Source of the DNA: Reyranella sp.
GTDB lineage: Bacteria; Pseudomonadota; Alphaproteobacteria; Reyranellales; Reyranellaceae
Reading direction: 5' to 3'
Length of the DNA stretch: 5,319 nt
Assembly: GCA_016780605.1 (NCBI GenBank)
Contig: JADHLS010000461.1
Location: 1-5,319, forward strand
Shown here: positions 1 to 5,319 of the stretch, piece after piece
How the letters are laid out: every line of letters begins with the position of its first letter
Position numbering within the stretch: position 1 is the stretch's first letter
The notes under the pieces: model-generated
The model's input: only the letters and a program-made list of their open reading frames with translations
What the model was told of the DNA's origin: nothing
Database searches by the model: none
Made by a program: the position numbers and the translations under genes

Positions 1-2
1 AG

Positions 3-2741
3 CCGGGCACTGACAAGTTCGAGCGGGTCAGCTGGGATTTCGCGCTCGAGCGCATCGCCAAGCTGATGAAGGAAGACCGCGACAAGAATTTCATCGCCAA
101 GAACCGCGATGGTGTCACGGTCAACCGCTGGCTCTCCACCGGCTTCTTCGGCGGCTCCTCGCTTAGCAACGAGGCGGGATACCTCACCTACAAGTTCGTG
201 CGGTCGACCGGGATACTAGGCTTCGAAGACCAAGCCAGAATTTGACACGGTCCGACCGTGGCCAGTCTTGGCCCGACCTTCGGACGCGGTGCGATGACGA
301 ACTCGTGGAACGACATCAAGAACACTGATCTCGTTCTGATCATGGGCGGCAATGCCGCCGAAGCACACCCCTGTGGCTTCAAGTGGGTCACCGAAGCCAA
401 GGCCAACAACGGCGCCAAGCTGATCGTGGTCGACCCGCGCTTCACACGCTCGGCCGCGGTGGCCGATCTCTATGCGCCGATCCGGCCGGGCACCGACGTT
501 GCCTTCCTATCGGGCGTGATGCGCTACCTGCTGGGCAACAACAAGATCCACCAGGAGTACGTGAAGGCCTTCACCAACGCCTCCTACATCGTGAAGGAAG
601 GCTACGCCTTCAACGACGGCCTGTTCACGGGCTTCGATCCTGCCCGTAAGGCCTATGTCGACCGGTCGAGCTGGGACTACGAGTTCGACGAGCAGGGCAT
701 GGCCAAGGTCGACGAGACCCTGCAGAACCCGCGCTGCGCCATCAATCTCCTGAAGGCCCATGTCGAGCGCTACACGCCCGAGATGGTCGAGCGCATCTGC
801 GGCACGCCTAGGGCCAAGTTCCTGCAGGTCTGCGAGATGATCGCGACGACGTCGACGCCCGACCGGACGATGACGTCGATGTATGCGCTGGGCTGGACCC
901 AGCACACGACCGGCGCGCAGAACATCCGCTCGATGGCCATGATCCAGCTGCTGCTGGGCAACATGGGCATGCCGGGCGGCGGCGTGAACGCGCTGCGCGG
1001 CCATTCCAACGTGCAGGGCATCACCGATCTGGCACTGCTGTCGACCTCGACGCCGGGCTACCTGGTGCTGCCGACCGACAAGGAGACGACCTACGCCGAC
1101 TACATGAAGTCGCGCGCCTTCAAGCCTCTGCGGCCGGGCCAGACCAGCTTCTGGCAGAACTACGAGAAGTTCTTCGTCAGCCAGCAGAAGAGCTTCTTCG
1201 GCGCGGCGGCGACCAAGGACAACGACTGGGCCTACGACTTCCTGCCCAAGTTCGACGCGTCCTACGACGTGCTGAAGATGGTCGACATGATGGCGGCGGG
1301 CCAGATGAACGGCCTGTTCTGCCAGGGCCTCAACATCATGCTGGCCGCGCCCGACAAGACCAAGGTCGTGACCGGTCTCAGCAAGCTCAAGTGGATGGTG
1401 GTCATCGATCCGCTCGAGACCGAAACCGCGCGGTTCTGGGAGAACCACGGCGAGTTCAACAACGTCGATCCCAAATCAATCCAGACCGAGGTCATCCAGC
1501 TGCCGGCCTCGGCCTATGCCGAGGAGGAGGGCAGCGCCACCAACTCCAGTCGCGTGATCATGTGGCACTGGAAGGCGGCGGACGGTCCGGGCGAATCGAA
1601 GAGCGACATCGAGATCGTCTCCGAGCTGCATCTCAGGCTGAAGGCGCTCTACGCCAAGGAGGGCGGCGCCTTCCCCGATCCGATCGTGAAGACGACGTGG
1701 AACTACACGCGTCCGGGCAATCCGGATCCGCAGGAAGTGCTGAAGGAGATGAACGGCTACGCGTTGGAGGACATTCCAGATCCCGCTGACGCTTCCAAGA
1801 CGCTGCTGCGCGCCGGCCAGCTTCTGCCGACGTTCGGCTTGATGCGCGCCGACGGAAAGACCTCCGGCGGAATCTGGATCTACACCGGCGTTTATACCGA
1901 GGCCGGTAACATGGCCATGCGCCGCGACGCCGGCGACCCGACCGGGCTCGGCATCTATCCCAACTGGGGCTTCGCGTGGCCGGCCAACCGTCGCGTGCTC
2001 TACAACCGCGCCTCAGCCGATCCCAACGGCAAGCCGTGGAGCGAGCGCAAGAAATACGTGTGGTGGAACGGCAGCCGCTGGACCGGCGGCGACGTGCCCG
2101 ATTACGCGCCGACCATCGCGCCCGACAAGGCGGTCGGCCCGTTCATCATGAACCAGGAGGGCACCGCACGGCTGTTCGCGCGCGGGGCCATGGCCGACGG
2201 CCCGTTCCCGGAGCACTACGAGCCGATGGACGCCTACATCGCCAATCCGCTGCATCCCAAGGTCAGCACCAATCCGGCCGTGCGGATCCTCGCGGCCGAT
2301 GCGAAGTCGTTCGGCACACCGGACAAGTTCCCGATCGTGGCGACCAGCTATCGGCTGGCCGAGCACTTCCATTACTGGACCAAGAACGTGCACGACAACG
2401 CCGTGCTGCAGCCCGAGCTGTTCGTCGAGATGGGCGAGCGATTGGCCAAGGCGAAGGGCATCCAGAACGGTGACTGGGTGGAGGTTTCCAGCCAGCGCGG
2501 CGCCATCAAGGCCAAGGCCTGCGTCACCAAGCGCATCCGGCCGATCATGGTCGACGGCAAGCCGTGCGACATGGTCGGATTGCCGATCCACTTCGGGTTC
2601 GTCGGTCTGGCCCGCAAGGCCCATCCGATGAATACCCTCACGCCGTCGGTCGGCGACGCCAATGCACAAACGCCTGAGTTCAAGGCGTTCCTGGTCGACG
2701 TGAAGAAAACCACGCCACCGGCCCAGCCGGCGGTCGCATAG
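3..2741 (+). CDS. fdnG: Formate dehydrogenase-N/O catalytic alpha subunit (selenoprotein), 5'-partial, UGA recoded as Sec
   Basis: Catalytic subunit of respiratory formate dehydrogenase, oxidising formate to CO2 at a bis-molybdopterin guanine dinucleotide Mo/W site with a selenocysteine ligand. The frame is open from base 3, through 80 codons, to a TGA at 243-245, then through 831 more residues to TAG at 2739-2741. The Sec context reads DQARI-Sec-HGPTVASL, as in E. coli FdnG/FdoG. Other family blocks are GRGAMTN after Sec, MGGNAAEAHP (about 340-370), the cofactor-binding GMPGGGVNALRGHSNVQG (about 965-1020), and IDPLETETARFWENHGE (about 1404-1455). The C-terminal dinucleotide-binding domain includes YRLAEHFHYWTKN (about 2349) and NTLTPSVGDANAQTPEFKAFLV (about 2631-2697). 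Length after Sec (831) is close to E. coli (820). With Sec at 196 as in E. coli, about 115 N-terminal residues are missing; these should carry the Tat signal and a [4Fe-4S] motif, so export cannot be checked here. It leads an operon with beta, gamma and fdhE. FdnG versus FdoG naming is arbitrary outside enterics. Confidence 0.97.
243..245 (+). other. In-frame UGA selenocysteine codon
   Basis: The TGA lies in the same frame as the family-specific protein sequence on both sides, between Ile (ATT) and His (CAC). This is exactly where FDH-N alpha subunits carry the active-site selenocysteine (Sec196 in E. coli FdnG). A SECIS-like hairpin follows directly. The conserved flanks and the absence of any other stop in the frame argue against a nonsense mutation. 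A conventional caller would end or start the gene here. Confidence 0.95.
246..285 (+). promoter_or_regulatory. Bacterial SECIS element (SelB-binding mRNA hairpin) inside the alpha-subunit gene
   Basis: A two-tier hairpin starts right after the Sec codon. The upper stem pairs GGCCA (260-264) with TGGCC (269-273) around the four-base loop GTCT (265-268). C257-G275 and G258-C274 extend it and leave T259 bulged. A lower stem pairs GTCCG (250-254) with CGGAC (281-285). Counting the U of UGA as 1, the bulged U is base 17 and the loop G and U are bases 23 and 24, the positions known to matter for SelB binding in the E. coli fdhF and fdnG SECIS. Pairing was done by hand; no folding energy was calculated. 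The same bases encode HGPTVASLGPTFG. Confidence 0.9.
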
Positions 2742-2743
2742 GC

Positions 2744-2752
2744 GGAGGAGGG
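2744..2752 (+). promoter_or_regulatory. Strong Shine-Dalgarno for the beta subunit
   Basis: GGAGGAGGG lies between the alpha stop (2739-2741) and the beta ATG at 2757. Its first GGAGG is 8 bases from the ATG, which supports that start. The 15-base gap leaves no room for a separate promoter outside the alpha gene, so alpha and beta are probably co-transcribed. Confidence 0.8.
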
Positions 2753-2756
2753 CATC

Positions 2757-3659
2757 ATGGCTACGCTGCAATCGCTCGACATCCGCCGCCGCTCCGCCTC
2801 GACCGAGGCACCGCCGCAGGTCCGCCAGTCTCCGATCGAAGTCGCCAAGCTGATCGATGTCTCCAAGTGCATCGGCTGCAAGGCCTGCCAGGCCGCCTGC
2901 CTGGAGTGGAACGATCTCAAGCAGGAGATCGGCACCTTCGAAGGCAGCTACAACAACCCGACCGACCTGACGCCCGCCTCGTGGACCGTGATGCGCTTCA
3001 CGGAGTACGAGCACGGCGACGATCTGGAATGGCTGATCCGCAAGGACGGCTGCATGCACTGCGACGACCCGGGCTGCCTGAAGGCGTGTCCGGCGCCGGG
3101 CGCGATCGTGCAGTACACCAACGGTATCGTCGACTTCGTGCAGGAGAACTGCATCGGCTGCGGCTACTGCGTGAAGGGCTGCCCCTTCAACATCCCGCGC
3201 ATCTCGCAGGTCGACCGCAAGGCCTACAAGTGCACGCTGTGCTCGGACCGCGTCTCGGTCGGCCAGGCACCAGCCTGCGCCAAGTCGTGCCCGACCCAGG
3301 CGATCTACTTTGGCTCCAAGGACGACATGATCGTCCATGCCGAGCATCGCATCGCCGACCTGAAGTCGCGCGGCTTCAAGAACGCCGGGCTGTACAATCC
3401 GCCGGGTGTCGGCGGCACGCACGTCATGTACGTGCTGCACCATGCCGACAATCCATCGCTCTATGCCGGTCTGCCGAACGACCCGCGGATCAGCCCACTG
3501 GTCGGGCTATGGAAGGGCGTCATGAAGCCGATCTCGCTGGCCGTGATCGCCTTCGCCGGCGCCTTCGGCTTCCTGCACTACATTACCAAGGGTCCCAACG
3601 AGGTCAGCGAGGCCGACGAACGCAAGGGTGATGAGTTGGCCGGAGGCAATAAGGTATGA
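2757..3659 (+). CDS. fdxH: Formate dehydrogenase-N/O beta subunit, four-[4Fe-4S] electron-transfer protein
   Basis: Iron-sulfur subunit that carries electrons from the Mo/Sec centre of alpha to the haems of gamma. The 300-residue protein (E. coli FdnH is 294) has sixteen cysteines in four ferredoxin-type clusters: C38/41/44/48 ([12 protein letters not shown]), C99/102/107/111 ([14 protein letters not shown]), C132/135/138/142 ([12 protein letters not shown]) and C159/162/174/178 (KCTLCSD...ACAKSC). All are intact, so four [4Fe-4S] clusters are expected. A single hydrophobic segment near residues 255-277 ([18 protein letters not shown]) matches the C-terminal membrane anchor of the family. There is no signal peptide; in known enzymes beta is exported with alpha through the Tat pathway. 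The ATG start has a strong Shine-Dalgarno. The stop overlaps the gamma start by four bases, implying translational coupling. The symbols fdnH and fdoH are also used. Confidence 0.97.
   Translation: MATLQSLDIRRRSASTEAPPQVRQSPIEVAKLIDVSKCIGCKACQAACLEWNDLKQEIGTFEGSYNNPTDLTPASWTVMRFTEYEHGDDLEWLIRKDGCMHCDDPGCLKACPAPGAIVQYTNGIVDFVQENCIGCGYCVKGCPFNIPRISQVDRKAYKCTLCSDRVSVGQAPACAKSCPTQAIYFGSKDDMIVHAEHRIADLKSRGFKNAGLYNPPGVGGTHVMYVLHHADNPSLYAGLPNDPRISPLVGLWKGVMKPISLAVIAFAGAFGFLHYITKGPNEVSEADERKGDELAGGNKV
3642..3646 (+). promoter_or_regulatory. Shine-Dalgarno for the gamma subunit, inside the beta gene
   Basis: GGAGG sits 9 bases before the gamma ATG at 3656, inside the last codons of the beta gene. With the ATGA overlap it supports the 3656 start over any later one. 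An out-of-frame ATG at 3631 would open an unrelated reading frame and lacks family support. Confidence 0.7.
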
Positions 3660-4285
3660 GCGAGAGCAAGAACGCCGTCTCCCGCTACACGACGGGTGCG
3701 CGCATCAACCACTGGATCACCGCTGTTTCGTTGATCCTGCTGGCGCTGAGCGGCATGGCGCTGTTCCATCCCTCGCTCTACTTCCTCACCAACCTGTTCG
3801 GCGGCGGGCAGGCCACGCGTGCCGTCCATCCATGGATCGGCGTGGTGCTGTTCGTGAGCTTTCTCGGGCTCTTCTTCCGCTTCTTCACCCTCAATCTGTG
3901 GAACCGCGACGACACGGTGTGGATGAAGAACCTGGGCGCGGTGATCAATGACCGCGAGGAGGGGCTGCCCGAGCTTGGCAAGTACAATGCCGGCCAGAAG
4001 CTCGTCTTCTGGGGACAGTCGATCCTGATCCTGTTGCTGTTCTGCAGCGGGCTGGTGCTCTGGGACGTCTACTTCGCGGCCTTCAGCTCGATCGACCAGA
4101 AGCGGTTGGCGGCCGTCGTCCATGCGCTCTGCGCCATCGGCGCCATCCTGATCTGGATCGTGCATGTCTATGCCGCGATCTGGGTCAAGGGCACGATACG
4201 CGCCATGACCCGCGGAACGGTAACCCGCGGCTGGAGCTGGAAGCATCATCGCAAGTGGTTCCGCCAGGAAGTCGGTAAACACTGA
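3656..4285 (+). CDS. fdnI: Formate dehydrogenase-N/O gamma subunit, membrane cytochrome b556
   Basis: Integral membrane dihaem cytochrome b that anchors the complex and passes electrons to quinone. The 209-residue product (E. coli FdnI is 217) has four hydrophobic segments at about 18-37, 57-78, 115-137 and 152-175. The four haem-ligand histidines of the family are present at H19 (RINHW), H58 (VHPW), H156 (VVHAL) and H170 (IVHVY), each offset by one from E. coli H18, H57, H155 and H169. Family landmarks [12 protein letters not shown] (108-119) and the basic tail (FWVKG-like [10 protein letters not shown], then [13 protein letters not shown]) are also seen. The gene starts in a four-base ATGA overlap with beta and ends at 4283-4285, where its last codons form the first copy of a short tandem duplication. 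The symbol fdoI is equally valid. Confidence 0.96.
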   Translation: MSESKNAVSRYTTGARINHWITAVSLILLALSGMALFHPSLYFLTNLFGGGQATRAVHPWIGVVLFVSFLGLFFRFFTLNLWNRDDTVWMKNLGAVINDREEGLPELGKYNAGQKLVFWGQSILILLLFCSGLVLWDVYFAAFSSIDQKRLAAVVHALCAIGAILIWIVHVYAAIWVKGTIRAMTRGTVTRGWSWKHHRKWFRQEVGKH

Positions 4286-4301
4286 AATCGGTAAACCCTG
4301 A
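4272..4301 (+). repeat. Imperfect tandem duplication at the gamma/fdhE junction (14-base units, period 16)
   Basis: TCGGTAAACACTGA (4272-4285) is repeated as TCGGTAAACCCTGA (4288-4301) with one mismatch (A4281 versus C4297), separated by AA. The first copy encodes the last four gamma residues and the stop; the second forms the whole intergenic gap before the fdhE GTG at 4302. Removing one 16-base unit would put the gamma stop directly against the fdhE start, so the spacer looks like a recent slippage duplication. Any effect on coupling is inference. Confidence 0.75.
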
Positions 4302-5201
4302 GTGAGTGACAACACCGTCGGCTCGTTCGCCGAGAGCGACCCCGTCAAGCTTCCCGACCTCTCCACCGTCTTCGCCAAGCGCGCCGAGCGGCTCAGGGCG
4401 CTGGCGCCCGGCCACGAACTCGAGGGCTTCCTTAGGATGATCGCCGAGGTCATCGCCGCTCAGCATGAGGCGCTGGCGGACCTGCCGCCCGGCCGGCTGC
4501 CGGCATCGAGCAGTCGTGCGCCGCTCGATCCCGCGACGCTCGAGCGCGACGAGACCTGGCGCGCAGCGCTCGCCCGTATCCTCGAGCGTCTGGACGAGGC
4601 CACGCTGCCCGAAGCGGCGCGGTTGGCACGAGCGAAGCTTTCAGCGGCGCCGGTCGCCGAGCTCGAGGCGATGGCCGATCGCTTCCTGGAAGGCGACGTC
4701 AGGGCCGCGGAGGCGGCCGAGATGGTGTTCGTGGCGGCGGCCCTGCAGGTTGCCTGGACACGCATGGCGGCGCTCCTCGACGTCTCAGGCCTCGACGCGG
4801 CGGCCAATTCCGGGAAGGGGGGCCAGTGCCCGGCCTGCGGCTCGCCGCCGGTCGCCGGCATGGTGCTGCCCGGCGGCACCAAGTTCGGCCATCGCCATCT
4901 GCATTGCTCGCTCTGCGCCACGGCGTGGCGCTACGTGCGCACCCGCTGCGTGCATTGCGGCAGCACCGACAAGATCTCCTTCCGCCAGCTCGCCGGCACG
5001 GCCTATCTCAAGGCCGAATGCTGCGAGGCCTGTGGGGGCTATTCCAAGGTGTTCTACGTCGAAAGCGTGCGCGCGCTGGAACCTCTGGCCGACGATCTCG
5101 CCTCCTTGGGGCTCGACGTGCTGGTGGGCGAGGAGGGCTTCTCGCGCGTCGCCAACCCGTTCGTGCTCGGCGTCATGTCCGGGACTGACGGAAACAATTG
5201 A
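4302..5201 (+). CDS. fdhE: FdhE, formate dehydrogenase accessory protein
   Basis: Cytoplasmic factor needed for activity of Tat-exported respiratory formate dehydrogenases; in E. coli it binds the catalytic subunit and carries iron through its cysteine motifs. The 299-residue product (E. coli 309) has a helical N-terminal part containing FAKRAERLRALAPGHELEGFLR (about 24-45), matching the RRAERLRELA block of E. coli FdhE. Its C-terminal rubredoxin-like region has four CxxC motifs: C176/C179 (CPACGS), C202/C205 (CSLC), C216/C219 (CVHC) and C241/C244 (CEAC). It ends in the family block LADDLASLGLDVLVGEEGFSRVANPF. The GTG at 4302 follows an in-frame TGA directly, and the next in-frame ATG (4437) would remove conserved N-terminal sequence, so GTG is the likely start. 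No clear Shine-Dalgarno is visible, which suggests weak translation or coupling to gamma. It is the last complete gene in the window. Confidence 0.95.
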   Translation: MSDNTVGSFAESDPVKLPDLSTVFAKRAERLRALAPGHELEGFLRMIAEVIAAQHEALADLPPGRLPASSSRAPLDPATLERDETWRAALARILERLDEATLPEAARLARAKLSAAPVAELEAMADRFLEGDVRAAEAAEMVFVAAALQVAWTRMAALLDVSGLDAAANSGKGGQCPACGSPPVAGMVLPGGTKFGHRHLHCSLCATAWRYVRTRCVHCGSTDKISFRQLAGTAYLKAECCEACGGYSKVFYVESVRALEPLADDLASLGLDVLVGEEGFSRVANPFVLGVMSGTDGNN

Positions 5202-5319
5202 TACCAATGTCCGTGCCACGGGAAACCCACGATACGCGCGAGATCGCTATAACTGCGCCGTGACGCGCGGGAGGGGTCCCGGGCGTCCTGGGAAGGGGGC
5301 TGGCCAAACGGGGGCGAAG
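5202..5319. other. Non-coding tail after fdhE, no supported gene
   Basis: These 118 bases follow the fdhE stop and run to the window edge. The only reading frame from an ATG (5207-5263, 18 codons) has no ribosome site. A TATAAC box at 5248-5253 resembles a -10 element, but no good -35 lies 16-18 bases upstream. A six-pair GC-rich hairpin (TCCCGG 5277-5282 with CTGGGA 5288-5293) has no T tract on either strand, so it is not a convincing terminator. The last 29 bases begin GGAAG, which is noted but not called as a gene. Confidence 0.5.

Noticed and set aside
507..1448. A 313-codon open frame on the minus strand within the alpha gene
   Set aside because: It is a shadow frame caused by the strong third-position GC bias of the alpha gene; its composition is low in diversity and no family is recognisable.
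258..2741. A formate dehydrogenase starting at GTG 258
   Set aside because: This start is an artefact of reading TGA at 243 as stop. Family sequence continues in frame upstream to base 3, and GTG 258 encodes the internal Val of HGPTVASL.
3..2741. Alpha-subunit gene as a pseudogene with a nonsense mutation
   Set aside because: The single TGA is at the known Sec site, is followed by a SECIS hairpin, and the whole remaining sequence is intact and conserved.
2013..3443. A 476-codon open frame on the minus strand across the alpha/beta junction
   Set aside because: It lies antisense to two well-supported genes, has the Arg/Leu/His/Asp-rich composition typical of shadow frames in GC-rich DNA, and shows no recognisable domain.
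3578..4453. A 291-codon minus-strand frame over the gamma gene
   Set aside because: It is antisense to a conserved cytochrome b with all haem ligands present, and shows no domain of its own.
5207..5263. An 18-codon ATG frame after fdhE
   Set aside because: It has no Shine-Dalgarno, is very short and resembles nothing known; it is most likely chance.
5277..5293. GC-rich hairpin as an intrinsic terminator
   Set aside because: The stem is only six pairs including a G-T wobble, and no T tract follows on either strand.

Overview
The window holds most of one operon for a selenocysteine-containing, membrane-bound respiratory formate dehydrogenase (FDH-N/FDH-O type), read entirely on the + strand. 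In order it contains the catalytic alpha subunit (5' end cut off by the window), the four-[4Fe-4S] beta subunit, the cytochrome b556 gamma subunit, and the accessory protein FdhE. The DNA is GC-rich (roughly mid-60s percent by eye) with strong G/C third-position bias. Together with the close match to proteobacterial FDH-N proteins, this suggests a proteobacterium, most likely an alphaproteobacterium. That placement is inferred from remembered family similarity, not from a search.

Layout. Positions 3-2741 encode the alpha subunit, interrupted by an in-frame TGA at 243-245. This TGA is the selenocysteine codon: it sits at the Sec position of the family (Ile-Sec-His) and is followed at once by a hairpin with the features of a bacterial SECIS. 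Gene callers that read TGA as stop would wrongly start the protein at the GTG at 258. The beta gene follows after 15 bases with a strong Shine-Dalgarno (2757-3659). The gamma gene overlaps it by four bases (ATGA, 3656-4285). fdhE starts at a GTG 16 bases after the gamma stop (4302-5201); that gap is a near-exact duplication of the end of the gamma gene. The last 118 bases hold no gene I can support, only a TATAAC box and a tail beginning GGAAG that could, speculatively, lead into another gene.

How the parts work together. Formate is oxidised to CO2 and a proton at the molybdenum (or tungsten) bis-MGD/Sec site of alpha, on the periplasmic side in the known enzymes. Electrons pass through the [4Fe-4S] chain of beta to the two haems b of gamma, which reduce quinone in the membrane. 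FdhE is a cytoplasmic iron-binding factor needed for activity of the catalytic subunit. The host must also encode SelA, SelB, SelC and SelD, none of which is visible here.

I found no unknown system. The points most worth a second look are the recoded UGA with its SECIS, a cluster of rare codons just upstream of it, the 16-base tandem duplication between gamma and fdhE, and the unexplained 3' tail.
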